DNA of 64,000 bases from Rhodospirillales bacterium (GCA_023898785.1 CP060239.1:744001-808000); one strand, 5' to 3'. Shown: positions 42,855 to 53,091, counted from the stretch's first letter. Numbers and translations: made by a program. The notes: generated by a model from the sequence alone, not told the origin.

Positions 42855-45593
42855 ATGCCGTTGTTAGGTCTGGCCACCAAAATTTTTGGCTCATCGAATG
42901 AGCGTGCCTTAAAAGCGTATCATAAACAAATTGCGCCAATTAATGCGCTTGAGCCGCGTTATGAAGCGATGAGTGATACTGAGCTGCAAGCCCAAACCGG
43001 CGTCTTTCGCCAGCGGCTTGAAAATGGTGAAAAACTTGAGAGCCTTACCCATGAATCTTTCGCAGTTGTTCGCGAAGCGGCCAAGCGTACATTGGGCCTG
43101 CGTCCCTATGACGTACAGCTTATCGGTGGATTGGTTTTGAATGACGGGCGCATTGCCGAGATGAAAACCGGTGAAGGGAAAACACTGATGTCTACCCTGT
43201 CTGTTTATCTCAATGCCTTGGGCGGTAAAGGCGTCCACGTTGTTACGGTCAATGATTATCTGGCCAAGCGTGATGCCGAATGGATGGGCGCGATTTATAA
43301 CTTTTTGGGCCTCAGCGTTGGCTGTATCACTCATGATGTTCATCCAGATGAGCGCCGGAGCGCCTACGCATGCGATGTGACATACGGCACGAACAACGAA
43401 TTTGGTTTTGATTATTTGCGTGACAACATGAAATTCAGCCTGAAGCAAATGGTTCAGCGTGATTTCAATTTCGCGATTGTCGATGAGGTTGATTCGATCC
43501 TGATTGACGAAGCGCGTACGCCGCTGATTATTTCCGGGCCATCCGAGGCGGCGACTGACCTTTATGTGGCCGTTGATAAGCTCATCCCGTCTTTGCAAAA
43601 CGAAGATTATGACATGGATGAAAAGCACAAGACGGTTGCGCTAACCGATGAAGGTACAGAGCATATCGAACGCTTGCTGGAGCAGAACGGCTTGCTTGAT
43701 GGCAGCAGCATGTATGACATTCAGAATATCTCGCTAGTGCATCATGTGAATCAGGCTTTGCGCGCCCACAAGCTGTTCCTGATCGACAAGGATTACATCG
43801 TCAAGGATGGCCGCGTGATGCTGATTGATGAGTTTACGGGCCGGATGATGGAGGGGCGCCGCCTGTCCGAAGGCTTGCACCAAGCCATTGAGGCAAAGGA
43901 AGGGGTCGATATTCAGACCGAAAACCAAACGCTGGCTTCGATCACATTCCAGAATTACTTCCGCATGTATCCGAAGCTCTCAGGCATGACGGGCACGGCG
44001 CTAACCGAAGCGGCGGAATTTGCCGAAATTTACAAACTGGGCGTGGTGTCTATCCCAACGCATTTGCCGGTGACACGGATTGATTATGACGACAAGATTT
44101 ATAAATCTTTGGATGAGAAAGAAGATGCCATTGTTGCGTTGATTAAGGATTGTTACGAGCGCAAACAGCCGGTTTTGGTCGGAACGGTTTCGATTGAAAA
44201 ATCTGAAACGCTTTCCGAGCGCCTCAAGAAAGAGAAAATTAAGCATAATGTTTTGAATGCGCGTTATCACGAACAAGAAGCGCATATTGTTGCGCAAGCC
44301 GGGCGCCCCGGCGCGGTGACGATTGCCACAAACATGGCGGGCCGTGGAACTGATATTAAGCTGGGTGGCAATGCGGAGATGCGTATTGAGGCAGAGATTG
44401 GTGAGGCGGTTGACCCGGTCAAAGATAAAAAAGCGATCGAAAAAATTGAAGCTGAAGTCGCTGCTGACAAGCAGACCGTTATTGATGTAGGCGGGCTGTA
44501 TATCATCGGTACAGAGCGCCATGAATCGCGGCGGATTGATAATCAGCTTCGTGGCCGATCTGGTCGTCAGGGCGACCCCGGAGCATCAATGTTCTTCCTG
44601 TCTGTAGAAGATGATTTGATGCGCATTTTTGCTGGTGACAAGCTTGAGGGGCTTCTGGCCAATCGTAAAATTGGCCTGCAGGAAGGCGAAGCGCTGGAGC
44701 ATCCCTTGATTTCTAAAATGCTGGAGAGGGCGCAGGCTAAAGTCGAGTCTATGCATTTTGAAATTCGTAAAAATCTTTTGAAGTTCGATGATGTGATGAA
44801 CGATCAGCGCAAAGTGATTTATGAGCAGCGCCGCGAGATCATGGAAGATGAAACGATCGAAGATCTTGCCATTGATATGCGTCACCAGACTATTGAAGAC
44901 ATTGTGAATGCCACTATTCCAGCGGGCAGCTATGCCGAAAAATGGGATGTGGATACGCTGCATATGGAATGCCAGCGGGTGTTGGGGCTTGATTTACCTG
45001 TTCAGGATTGGGCACGCGAGGAAGGTATTGCGGAAGGCGAAATCATGGAACGCGTGATGGATGAATCGGACAAGAAAATGGCGGCGAAAGTTGCGCATTA
45101 CGGCGCGCAGATGTGGCGTCAACTTGAAAAATCCTTCGTGTTGCAATTGCTTGATCAACACTGGAAAGAGCATTTGCTTAATCTCGACCATGTACGTCAA
45201 GGGATAAATTTGCGCGCTTTTGGTCAGAAAGATCCTCTCAATGAATATAAGGCTGAAGCCTTCGCGGCTTTTGAACAAATGCTCGGCGCGATGAACGAAA
45301 CCATCACGCAAACGCTGTGTCTGGTTGAAATTAATGTTGAGGCGCGTCCTGGTGACCTTATGCCGGGTCAAGAGCAAGAAATGCGTGAAACGCGGCAAGA
45401 CCCGGCGCTTATGGGCACAGGGCAGCAAGCCGGCGGAAGTACAGAGGGAAATGTTCGGCCTATGACGCAGAAACGCGCATTTGATAAAGACGATTCAACG
45501 ACATGGGGCAAAGTTCAGCGCAACGCGTCATGCCCTTGCGGTTCAGGCAAGAAATTCAAGCACTGTCACGGGCAATTGGCGCGTAAGGCTTAG
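42855..45593 (+). CDS. secA: Preprotein translocase ATPase SecA
   Basis: Motor of the Sec export pathway. The 912-residue protein has Walker A in EMKTGEGKTLMS, VDEVDSILIDEARTPLIISG, the second nucleotide domain with NMAGRGTDIKLGG and RGRSGRQGDPG, and the C-terminal zinc motif CPCGSGKKFKHCHG for SecB/phospholipid contact. AAGGAG 5 bases before the ATG is a strong ribosome-binding site. Confidence 0.98.
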   Translation: MPLLGLATKIFGSSNERALKAYHKQIAPINALEPRYEAMSDTELQAQTGVFRQRLENGEKLESLTHESFAVVREAAKRTLGLRPYDVQLIGGLVLNDGRIAEMKTGEGKTLMSTLSVYLNALGGKGVHVVTVNDYLAKRDAEWMGAIYNFLGLSVGCITHDVHPDERRSAYACDVTYGTNNEFGFDYLRDNMKFSLKQMVQRDFNFAIVDEVDSILIDEARTPLIISGPSEAATDLYVAVDKLIPSLQNEDYDMDEKHKTVALTDEGTEHIERLLEQNGLLDGSSMYDIQNISLVHHVNQALRAHKLFLIDKDYIVKDGRVMLIDEFTGRMMEGRRLSEGLHQAIEAKEGVDIQTENQTLASITFQNYFRMYPKLSGMTGTALTEAAEFAEIYKLGVVSIPTHLPVTRIDYDDKIYKSLDEKEDAIVALIKDCYERKQPVLVGTVSIEKSETLSERLKKEKIKHNVLNARYHEQEAHIVAQAGRPGAVTIATNMAGRGTDIKLGGNAEMRIEAEIGEAVDPVKDKKAIEKIEAEVAADKQTVIDVGGLYIIGTERHESRRIDNQLRGRSGRQGDPGASMFFLSVEDDLMRIFAGDKLEGLLANRKIGLQEGEALEHPLISKMLERAQAKVESMHFEIRKNLLKFDDVMNDQRKVIYEQRREIMEDETIEDLAIDMRHQTIEDIVNATIPAGSYAEKWDVDTLHMECQRVLGLDLPVQDWAREEGIAEGEIMERVMDESDKKMAAKVAHYGAQMWRQLEKSFVLQLLDQHWKEHLLNLDHVRQGINLRAFGQKDPLNEYKAEAFAAFEQMLGAMNETITQTLCLVEINVEARPGDLMPGQEQEMRETRQDPALMGTGQQAGGSTEGNVRPMTQKRAFDKDDSTTWGKVQRNASCPCGSGKKFKHCHGQLARKA

Positions 45594-45631
45594 GGTGGAC
45601 AAGCGCCCGGGATGACGATTAAAGTTGCCCT

Positions 45632-46519
45632 ATGAATTATCAGGAAAAATCATATCTGAGTTTTCACAAAGATTGCGAGCAAGATGGGCAGCATCGGCTG
45701 TATTACAACGACTGGGGTGATGCAGACGCCAACCCGGTTGTTTGCGTCCATGGATTAACCGGTAACGGACACGATTTTGATTATCTGGCCGAAGATCTAA
45801 TCCAAAACGGCCACCGGGTGATTGCTGTTGATTTGCCGGGGCGCGGACGCAGCGACTTTTTTAGCAACCCCCTGCTTTATAACTACGATCAATATATGAA
45901 TGATTTGCATGAATTGCTGGCACATCTTGGTTTGCAGGCGCCGGGCGGTGTTGACTGGCTTGGCGTGTCGTTAGGCGGGTTGCTCGGCATGCGGATGGCG
46001 ACGATGAAAGGCAGCCAGATCAAGCGGCTGATACTCAACGATGTCGGGCCGATGGTGCCGAAAGAGGTACTCAATTTTATTCATCAGGTTATTTCACAAA
46101 CATATGTTTTTGATACGGTTGCCGATTTCGAAGCGCGTATGCGTGCAACGCGGGGGCTTACCTGGGGGCCGGTTACGGATGAACAATGGGCGCATATGGC
46201 CAAATATAATGCGCGGGCAACCGATGACGGGCGGATTACGTATGCGTATGACCCGCAAATAGCGGTGGTATTTGAGCATGCACCGATTGGTGATGTCGAT
46301 TTGTGGCCGTGTTGGGATAAAATCACCTGTCCAACGATGGTTTTACAGGGGGCTGATTCGCTGCTGCTCACTTCAGAAATTCTTGATGATATGCGTAAAA
46401 GCGGGCCTTCGTTTGATCTCACCGTCTTTGAAGGCTGCGGGCATGTGCCGTCCCTGATGGCGGATAATCAGATCGAAATTGTGCGGGGCTGGCTTAAAAC
46501 AACATTGTTATCTTCGTAA
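45632..46519 (+). CDS. Alpha/beta hydrolase
   Basis: 295 residues with VVCVHGLTGNGHDFDYLAEDL (oxyanion region), the nucleophile elbow GVSLGGLLGMRMA (Ser at about 115) and a C-terminal catalytic His in EGCGHVPSLM; the acid is probably Asp in LQGADSLLL. Related to esterase/haloperoxidase-type hydrolases; substrate unknown. It follows secA by 38 bases. Confidence 0.88.
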   Translation: MNYQEKSYLSFHKDCEQDGQHRLYYNDWGDADANPVVCVHGLTGNGHDFDYLAEDLIQNGHRVIAVDLPGRGRSDFFSNPLLYNYDQYMNDLHELLAHLGLQAPGGVDWLGVSLGGLLGMRMATMKGSQIKRLILNDVGPMVPKEVLNFIHQVISQTYVFDTVADFEARMRATRGLTWGPVTDEQWAHMAKYNARATDDGRITYAYDPQIAVVFEHAPIGDVDLWPCWDKITCPTMVLQGADSLLLTSEILDDMRKSGPSFDLTVFEGCGHVPSLMADNQIEIVRGWLKTTLLSS

Positions 46520-46569
46520 AAAAAATAAAGAAAAGACCCCTCGACTACACTCGGGATGACCTATAAATA

Positions 46570-47733
46570 ATGAGTATGACCAGACACACTCCAGACATTG
46601 TGATTTTTGGCGCGGGAATTGCGGGGCTGTGGGCGTTTCATCGCTATAAACGCATGGGTTATGACGCGCTGCTCCTCGAATCCTTCGGTATTGGCGGCGG
46701 GCAGACGATTGCTTCTCAGGGAATTGTTCATTCCGGCCTCAAATATGCCTTTGCGGGCAAGATCAACAAGCTGGCTCAAGGCATCAGCGCCATGCAAAAC
46801 CTTTGGGAAGCGGCGCTGCGCGGCGAAGGCGATGTAGACTTAAGCGCGGCGAAAACACTTTCGACTTCGCAATATCTGATGATGAATAACAAGATCATGG
46901 GCGAGATCATCAAGCTCGTGACCTCTCAGGCGCTGGGCAATAATGTCCATGAAGTTATGCCAGAGGACTGGCCGCAAGAGATAAAGAGTAGCGGGTTTCA
47001 CGGCAAGGTCGTGTTTATGGATGAGCCGGTGCTGGATATTCCTTCGGTTCTGCGGGCTTTGGCGGAGCCTTACAAGGATTCGATTCGCAAGATTGACACG
47101 CCCGACGATCCGTTTGGATTTTTGAAGCAGCACAATATCGAGCCCAAGCATATCATCTTTACCGGTGCGGCGAGCAATGCGCAGATTGCGGCCAAGGAAG
47201 GGCACAACCACGGTCTGCATACGCAGGCACGTCCTTTGTTGATGGGAATGCTTAAACCCGCCCCCTACCCTTTATTTGCGCATCTGGTCGGGCATACGGA
47301 CAAACCTGTGGCGAGCATCACCACGCATACAACGCGTGAAGGCGAACTGGTATGGTATCTGGGCGGCGGCGCAGCGGAACGCAAGAAGGAAGCCGATCCG
47401 CAAGAAGTCTACGATGCGGTGCGCAAAGGCTTTGCGAAATATCTGCCTGCTGTCGATCTTTCCGCCGTGCAATGGGCGGCGCTCCCCATAGACCGGATTG
47501 AAGGAAAATCCGGGATTGACGGGTGGATACCGGATACGCCGACCATCCACAGCCATGAAAACGTCCATTATTGCTGGCCGACAAAACTGACCTTTGCACC
47601 GCTCTTGGCTGAACGATTGCTGGAAAAGATGGATATTCAGCCTTCGAAGACGCAAAGCGACTGGGCCTTTCTGCCCGATATTGATTACGCTGAAACACCG
47701 TGGGATGAGGCGCAGTGGACAGACGGCGACTAG
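46570..47733 (+). CDS. FAD-dependent oxidoreductase (DAO/GlpD-like)
   Basis: 387 residues with an N-terminal dinucleotide fold VIFGAGIAGLWAFHRYKRMG (GxGxxG), then LLLESFGIGGGQTIASQGIVHSGLKYAF, the pattern of DAO-type flavoenzymes. The rest is divergent and the substrate is unknown. Its 3' end overlaps the aldo/keto reductase start by 19 bases, so the two are probably functionally linked. Confidence 0.83.
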   Translation: MSMTRHTPDIVIFGAGIAGLWAFHRYKRMGYDALLLESFGIGGGQTIASQGIVHSGLKYAFAGKINKLAQGISAMQNLWEAALRGEGDVDLSAAKTLSTSQYLMMNNKIMGEIIKLVTSQALGNNVHEVMPEDWPQEIKSSGFHGKVVFMDEPVLDIPSVLRALAEPYKDSIRKIDTPDDPFGFLKQHNIEPKHIIFTGAASNAQIAAKEGHNHGLHTQARPLLMGMLKPAPYPLFAHLVGHTDKPVASITTHTTREGELVWYLGGGAAERKKEADPQEVYDAVRKGFAKYLPAVDLSAVQWAALPIDRIEGKSGIDGWIPDTPTIHSHENVHYCWPTKLTFAPLLAERLLEKMDIQPSKTQSDWAFLPDIDYAETPWDEAQWTDGD

Positions 47734-48482
47734 GTGATACCGGCATAGGCATCTCCCCGCTGGGGCTGGGGACGGTGAAGTTTGGCCGCAATACGGGCGT
47801 GAAATATCCGCAAGGCTTTGAAATTCCCGATGAGGCGGCATTGGCGGATTTGCTGACGCTGGCTAAAGATCTGGGAATCAATATGCTTGATACCGCCCCT
47901 GCCTATGGAACAAGTGAAGAACGGCTAGGGCATTTACTGAAGGGCCGGCGGGAAGACTGGGTGATTGTTGGTAAGGCCGGGGAAGAATTTGAAGACGGCA
48001 AGTCCGTTTACAATTTTAACCCTGAGTATTTTGAAATGAGTCTTGAACGCAGCCTCAAGCGCCTAAATACCGATTATATCGATGTGCTGATGGTGCATTC
48101 GGATGGCAATGACGTGGAGAATTTATCCGATGATTTGATCGCCAAGATGCAGGACTTTAAAGCGCGCGGGTTGGTGCGGGCGATTGGTGCCTCAACCAAA
48201 ACTGTAGTGGGCGGCCTTCGCGCGCTCGAAACGATGGACGTGGTGATGGCATGTTATAATGCCGATTATACGGATGAAAAGCCAGTGCTCGATTACGCAG
48301 CGGAACATAACAAAGGTGTCTTGCTGAAGAAAGTGCTGGGCAGCGGGCATAACACGGATGTTGAAGCAGCGTTCCGTTTTGCCTTTGTCCATCCCGGCAC
48401 CAGCGGAATTATTGTGGGTACGATTAATCCTGTGCATTTACGGACGAATATCGAGGCGATTAATCGTGTTTTGGCGGCGTGA
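47715..48482 (+). CDS. Aldo/keto reductase
   Basis: 255 residues. The AKR tetrad is visible: Asp in NMLDTAPAYGTSEERLG with Tyr four residues on, Lys in VIVGKAGEEF and His in DVLMVHSDGND. NADPH-dependent carbonyl reductase of unspecified substrate. The start at 47715 overlaps the upstream flavoenzyme gene. The 3' end overlaps the convergent CorC-type gene by 23 bases. Confidence 0.9.
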   Translation: MDRRRLGDTGIGISPLGLGTVKFGRNTGVKYPQGFEIPDEAALADLLTLAKDLGINMLDTAPAYGTSEERLGHLLKGRREDWVIVGKAGEEFEDGKSVYNFNPEYFEMSLERSLKRLNTDYIDVLMVHSDGNDVENLSDDLIAKMQDFKARGLVRAIGASTKTVVGGLRALETMDVVMACYNADYTDEKPVLDYAAEHNKGVLLKKVLGSGHNTDVEAAFRFAFVHPGTSGIIVGTINPVHLRTNIEAINRVLAA

Positions 48483-49731
48483 CGCGGATTTTGGTGATCT
48501 GGTGACGCTGGCGTTTGATGATGTCGAAGCGAAAGCCGTGGAACATAAAACTTTGTCCGACTTCGGGGATCATTTGCGCTTCATGCAAGACCAAACCGGC
48601 CAATGTTGAATATTCCTCATCAGGCAACCCCCATTCATATTCGCGGTTAAGATCGCGAATTGTGACCGTGCCATCGACCATATATTGTTGTCCGCCGGCA
48701 ATTTTGCGCACACCTGCGACGCTGACATCATGCTCGTCATCGATTTCCCCGACAATTTCTTCAAGAATGTCTTCAAGCGTTACGATACCCATCATGGCAC
48801 CATACTCATCAACCACAACTGCGAAGTGTTCGCAGCGCTCGCGAAAGGCCTGAAGCTGTTCATAGAGATTTGTGGTTTCGGGGACAAAGCGCGGCTCCAT
48901 CATAATGTTTTCCAATGTGATTGATTCCACGCTGCCGTGACGTTCGTGCATTTCACACAGAAGCAACTTGACATGGATGACACCAATAATGTTGTCGGTA
49001 TTGTCCTTCCAGACCGGCAGGCGGCTAAACGGGCTGTCGAGCACCTCTTTGATGATCACGTCCATAGGCTGGTCAGCATCAATCATAGTGACATTTTTAC
49101 GGTGAGTCATAATGTCCTCGAGGTCGACATCGGCTAGGTCGAGGATCGAGCGCAACATAGCGCGCTGTTCCTGTGTTTCTTGCTCTGGGCCCTGATGCAT
49201 CTCAATCGCACCACGTAAAAGTTCCAGATGCGATCCAGCGGCAACCTTGGAAATGTCGATCCCGAACAGGCGCAGTACATTGCGTACAATCCAGGTGACT
49301 GTCTCTGTTATGGGCGCGAAGACCATAATCACGATACGGATTATGGGCGCAATGCGCATCGACATGCCCTCTGCATGATGGAGGGCGTAGGTTTTGGGCA
49401 AGACCTCAGCAAAGATCAGCACAAGCATGGTCATGATCAGCGTTGCATAGACAACGCCGGTTTCGCCAAAAATCTTGATCAAGACGCTGGTGGCCAATGC
49501 GGAAGCAAGGATGTTGACCATATTGTTGCCGAGCAGCAACGCACCGATCATGCGATCTTTTTGATCTCTGATTTTATTGACCAGCGCCGCGCGGACGTCA
49601 CCGTCACTTTCCTTGCTGAGCAGCCGAACCCTAGAAGCCGCAGTCAGAGCAGTTTCTGCACCAGAAAAAAACGCTGAAAGCAACATCAAAACAATGATTG
49701 CAGTTACAGAGAGGAGAATGCCGATTTCCAT
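48460..49731 (-). CDS. CNNM/CorC-type membrane protein (DUF21-CBS-HlyC/CorC)
   Basis: 423 residues: DUF21 membrane domain with four helices to about residue 165, paired CBS domains (about 205-320, with MTHRKNVTMIDADQPMD and VVDEYGAMMGIVTLEDILEEIVG) and a C-terminal CorC_HlyC transporter-associated domain. Associated with Mg2+/Co2+ efflux or homeostasis. Its start overlaps the aroB 3' end by 28 bases, making it the last gene of an aroK-aroB-corC transcription unit. Confidence 0.92.
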   Translation of the reverse strand: MEIGILLSVTAIIVLMLLSAFFSGAETALTAASRVRLLSKESDGDVRAALVNKIRDQKDRMIGALLLGNNMVNILASALATSVLIKIFGETGVVYATLIMTMLVLIFAEVLPKTYALHHAEGMSMRIAPIIRIVIMVFAPITETVTWIVRNVLRLFGIDISKVAAGSHLELLRGAIEMHQGPEQETQEQRAMLRSILDLADVDLEDIMTHRKNVTMIDADQPMDVIIKEVLDSPFSRLPVWKDNTDNIIGVIHVKLLLCEMHERHGSVESITLENIMMEPRFVPETTNLYEQLQAFRERCEHFAVVVDEYGAMMGIVTLEDILEEIVGEIDDEHDVSVAGVRKIAGGQQYMVDGTVTIRDLNREYEWGLPDEEYSTLAGLVLHEAQMIPEVGQSFMFHGFRFDIIKRQRHQITKIRVTPPKHD

Positions 49732-50876
49732 CTTTCTTTAATACCTTTCTGTGTGATTTTGGTTTCTCCGCCGAGGGATTCGCGCAAGACATCGCGCACT
49801 AAATCCAGCGTAACATCGTCGCTTAAAAACGCCTCGCCGATGCCACTAACTAAAACGAAAGTCAGCTTGCCGTCCTTAATTTTCTTATCATGACTCATGG
49901 CGACAACCAATGCATCAACACTGGTGCTTAAATCTTCGATCGCGGCAGCGCGTGTTGGCAGCCCCATGGCGGAGAGATGCTGTTCAACACGTTCAACATC
50001 GGCCTGTGAACACATCCCCATCCGATAAGACAGGTCAAAAGCCATCACAATACCTATTGAAACGGCTTCACCGTGCAGAAGCGCACCATTGTAACCAGCT
50101 TCAGATTCTAAAGCATGACCGAAGGTGTGGCCCAAATTGAGTAAAGCACGGCGTCCATGCTCTAATTCATCGGCTTGCACTACTCTGGCTTTGGCTTTGC
50201 AGCTGACCTCGAGAACATGGGCGACAGCATCCTGATCAAGATTGCAAACACGCTCGCCATTCGCCTCCAACCAGGTGAAAAATCCTGCATCTTCAATAAG
50301 ACCGTATTTAACAACTTCTGCATACCCGGCCAGCAACTCGCGGCGTGGCAAAGTTTCAAGCGTTTCAATATCGGCAATTACGGCGGTGGGCTGGTAAAAT
50401 GAGCCTATCAGATTTTTGCCTTCGGCGGTATTAATGCCGGTTTTACCGCCAACGGAACTATCGACCTGTGAAAGAAGTGTTGTGGGGACCTGCACATAGG
50501 GTACGCCGCGCATAACGATGGAGGCGCAAAAGCCTGTGAGATCTCCAATTACGCCGCCGCCAATGGCCAATACCAGCGAATCACGATTGGTGCCACCAGC
50601 GAGCATCCAGGTGCAAACCTCCTGAGCATGTTTGAAAGATTTAGTTTTTTCGCCAGCGGGCAAAACCTTAAGATCACAGATTCCCGTGCCGCTGTCAGCG
50701 ATGAGACTGCGCACACGCGCCGCATAAGGCTCAACATTTTTATCGGTAACGATAAAGACATTACGGCCTTCAAGGTTCTGAGGAATAAAATCTCCTATTC
50801 TGAACAGCAGCGAATGGCCAATGAAAATATCATAGGCTCTTGCATCCAGATTGATCGTAACGATTTTTGTTTCCAT
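49704..50876 (-). CDS. aroB: 3-dehydroquinate synthase
   Basis: Second step of the shikimate pathway (NAD- and Zn-dependent). The 390-residue protein has AIGGGVIGDLTGFCASIVMRG, QVPTTLLSQVDSSVGGKTGIN and the zinc ligands in LNLGHTFGHALE, plus the LLHGEAVSIG His. Length exceeds E. coli AroB (362) through a C-terminal extension that overlaps the next gene. Confidence 0.96.
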   Translation of the reverse strand: METKIVTINLDARAYDIFIGHSLLFRIGDFIPQNLEGRNVFIVTDKNVEPYAARVRSLIADSGTGICDLKVLPAGEKTKSFKHAQEVCTWMLAGGTNRDSLVLAIGGGVIGDLTGFCASIVMRGVPYVQVPTTLLSQVDSSVGGKTGINTAEGKNLIGSFYQPTAVIADIETLETLPRRELLAGYAEVVKYGLIEDAGFFTWLEANGERVCNLDQDAVAHVLEVSCKAKARVVQADELEHGRRALLNLGHTFGHALESEAGYNGALLHGEAVSIGIVMAFDLSYRMGMCSQADVERVEQHLSAMGLPTRAAAIEDLSTSVDALVVAMSHDKKIKDGKLTFVLVSGIGEAFLSDDVTLDLVRDVLRESLGGETKITQKGIKERWKSAFSSL

Positions 50877-50900
50877 GCCTTCTTCGCGTATAAAACAGCC

Positions 50901-51470
50901 TCAAACCTTATCGATATTCAGATATTCATACAATGCTTTTATCAACGCCTCATGGGCCCGTTGCTGGCTCCCGGCATTCATTTTGAAATGAATGTGAGAC
51001 TGCGCATAGAGCGGATGGCGGTCTTGCATCAAGGTTTTCAGTTTTTTCTCGGGATTATCTGTTTGTAACAACGGACGTGTTTGCGACTTTTGTACGCGCT
51101 CCCACAGCGTTTCAAAATCCGCGTCCAGCCAAATCATGATACTGCCCTCTTTCAAAACTTCGAGCGTTTCGGGATTGCTCAGTGCGCCGCCGCCTGTGGC
51201 TATTATGCATGGGCCGCGCTGCAGTAATTCAATGATCGTATTGTGCTCGGCGCCTCTGAATTTTTTTTCACCGAAATTCTTGAATATATCAGCAACGCTT
51301 TGACCTGCCTTGTCTTCAATCACTTTATCGGAATCGTAAATCTTTAGCCCCAGGATTTCAGCAAGTTCTCGGCCAACGTGGCTTTTGCCTGCTCCCATCA
51401 TGCCAACCAATGCTATGGGCTTTGTGAGACTTGAAAGAATGCCAGACTTTAAATTTTCCTCAACAGCCAA
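50901..51470 (-). CDS. aroK: Shikimate kinase
   Basis: Phosphorylates shikimate. 189 residues with P-loop GMMGAGKSHVGRELAE, the Asp in YDSDKVIED, FRGAEHN and GGGALSNPET (shikimate-binding Gly-rich loop), and LxDRxPLY as LMQDRHPLYAQ. Encoded upstream of aroB with a 24-base gap, the classical aroKB order. Confidence 0.96.
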   Translation of the reverse strand: MAVEENLKSGILSSLTKPIALVGMMGAGKSHVGRELAEILGLKIYDSDKVIEDKAGQSVADIFKNFGEKKFRGAEHNTIIELLQRGPCIIATGGGALSNPETLEVLKEGSIMIWLDADFETLWERVQKSQTRPLLQTDNPEKKLKTLMQDRHPLYAQSHIHFKMNAGSQQRAHEALIKALYEYLNIDKV

Positions 51471-51566
51471 CGTCTATAGTCCATTTTTCATTTTTTGCAT
51501 TGCAACGCCCAGAGTAAGCCCTTATTGTCGTTCCAAATTTCAACATTAACGGAGAAATCCCAAACG

Positions 51567-51701
51567 ATGTCAAAATTTTTACTCTCACTTGGCGTTTTAT
51601 TTGCTTTGCTTATTTTCGGGGGATTCATTTTTTTGGCTTTTGTACCTGTCACTATCGAACAGGAACCAGTCATCATCGAAGTTCCAGCTACCGGATTATA
51701 G
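51567..51701 (+). CDS. Small single-helix membrane protein
   Basis: 44 residues, MSKFLLSLGVLFALLIFGGFIFLAFVPV followed by a short acidic tail. One transmembrane helix takes up most of it. GGAG lies 12 bases before the ATG. Short membrane proteins of this form ahead of xerD occur in related genomes, but I cannot name a family. Confidence 0.5.
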   Translation: MSKFLLSLGVLFALLIFGGFIFLAFVPVTIEQEPVIIEVPATGL

Positions 51702-52025
51702 TGTTTTCGCATCATAAAATACCTTTATTAATGATAATTATGTCAATATTAGTCACCGCATTGACAAAACAGAAATAATTTATGAAAATGCTTGACGCTC
51801 AAGTGGCTTGTGTATTATGTAATGCCTAACTTCTAAACTCCATTTTAATGTGGGTCTGGCTTTAAAAAGCTGCTATGAAGTTTTGCAAAATACGCATACT
51901 AAGGTTGAATTTAAGGAAAAACCAGATCGTTGCGTGAGGCCTCTAGAGGTACGTACTGTGTGGGATAAAGATGTTCTTGATGCCTACCAAGGCTTTAAGA
52001 CAATAGAATTTAAAGGAGAAATATT
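51702..52025 (+). promoter_or_regulatory. 324-bp intergenic region upstream of xerD with a possible promoter
   Basis: No convincing gene. A TTGACG at 51792-51797 and TATTAT at 51813-51818 resemble -35 and -10 boxes, though the 15-base spacer is short. The region is AT-rich near 51710-51790. AAAGGAGAAATATT immediately before 52026 is a strong ribosome-binding site for xerD. Confidence 0.35.
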
Positions 52026-53018
52026 ATGGCACGTCCAGGCCGTCCAGCAATGCCCAAACCAAACCTCCACCCTTCTGTGGATGCATTTTTAGATATGTTA
52101 ACGACGGAACGCGGCGCGGCGCTTAACACCCGTCAAGCTTACTGGCGTGACCTCGCTGATGTCAGCTCGTATTTGCGTAACAGTAAAAACAGCGACATCG
52201 ACAGAGCCACGACCGATCAACTGAAAGCGTATCTTAAAGATCTGAGTGAGAAGACGCACATTAAAGGCGCAAACAAATCCAAGATCGCCGTGCGTACCGT
52301 AGCGCGGCGCTTGTCGGCCCTGCGTCAATTCTACCGCTTTATGGTGTCCGAAGGGACACGCAGCGATGATCCCACTTCAACAATTGAGAGTCCTAAACAG
52401 GGACGCACTTTGCCAAAAACACTCAGCGAAGCTGAGGTGACACAGTTGATCACGACTGCGGCTGAGCCGGGTACTCCGGAGAGTGTTCGTCTAGTTTGTC
52501 TGCTGGAGATGCTTTATGCTACAGGCTTGCGTGTTTCCGAGCTTGTGGGCTTGCCGATGTCGGCAATTGGCGAAGACAGTGAGTTTTTGACTGTCGCCGG
52601 GAAAGCCGGGCGCGAGCGCATGGTGCCTTTGTCCGATCCTGCGCAAGAAGCGTTAAAAAATTACATGGACACACGCAAGCGTTTCATTGGAACGGAAAGT
52701 CAAGCCAATCAGGAACAGTGGTTGTTCCCATCACGCACATCTGACAGCGGTCACCTGACCCGTCAGCGTTTTGCACAGCTTTTGAAAGATCTGGCGCGTA
52801 ATGCTGAAGTTGACGAAGACCGTGTTAGCCCGCACATTTTGCGTCACGCGTTTGCGACGCACCTGCTGAGCCGCGGCGCTGATTTGCGCAGTGTGCAGAA
52901 AATGCTGGGGCATGCGGATATTGCTACTACTCAGATTTACACGCATATTGTTGGTGAAAACCTTAAAAAGACCGTTAAAGACAAGCATCCTCTGTCGAAA
53001 AAAGCCGGCGCGAAGTAA
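52026..53018 (+). CDS. xerD: Site-specific tyrosine recombinase XerD
   Basis: Resolves chromosome dimers at dif together with XerC. 330 residues: SAM-like N-terminal core-binding domain (FLDMLTTERGAALNTRQAYWRDLADV), then the catalytic domain with the first Arg in YATGLRVSELVGL, HILRHAFATHLL (HxxR), GHADIATTQIYTHI with the nucleophilic Tyr. The ending KDKHPLSKK is XerD-like. No xerC or dif site in the window. Confidence 0.93.
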   Translation: MARPGRPAMPKPNLHPSVDAFLDMLTTERGAALNTRQAYWRDLADVSSYLRNSKNSDIDRATTDQLKAYLKDLSEKTHIKGANKSKIAVRTVARRLSALRQFYRFMVSEGTRSDDPTSTIESPKQGRTLPKTLSEAEVTQLITTAAEPGTPESVRLVCLLEMLYATGLRVSELVGLPMSAIGEDSEFLTVAGKAGRERMVPLSDPAQEALKNYMDTRKRFIGTESQANQEQWLFPSRTSDSGHLTRQRFAQLLKDLARNAEVDEDRVSPHILRHAFATHLLSRGADLRSVQKMLGHADIATTQIYTHIVGENLKKTVKDKHPLSKKAGAK

Positions 53019-53039
53019 GAAATTTCTAACCAAATTTCC

Positions 53040-53091
53040 ATCAGGCGACCGATGTTCACTGAACACTCTTCATTGAACTTGGGCGCCTGAT
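53040..53091 (+). terminator. Possible terminator stem-loop after xerD
   Basis: Arms ATCAGGCG (53040-53047) and CGCCTGAT (53084-53091) are perfect inverted repeats around a 36-base loop that itself contains GTTCA/TGAAC. Only a short T-run (TTTG) follows, so termination is uncertain. Confidence 0.4.

Noticed and set aside
46535..46562. CTCGACTACACTCGGGATGAC-like string after the hydrolase gene, and CCCGGGATGAC near 45610
   Set aside because: Looks like fragments of a common intergenic repeat, but no inverted partner or second full copy in the window.
51850..52092. Open frame of 80 codons upstream of and overlapping xerD
   Set aside because: GTG start without a ribosome-binding site, and its last third overlaps the conserved xerD N-terminus in another frame. 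Treated as non-coding.
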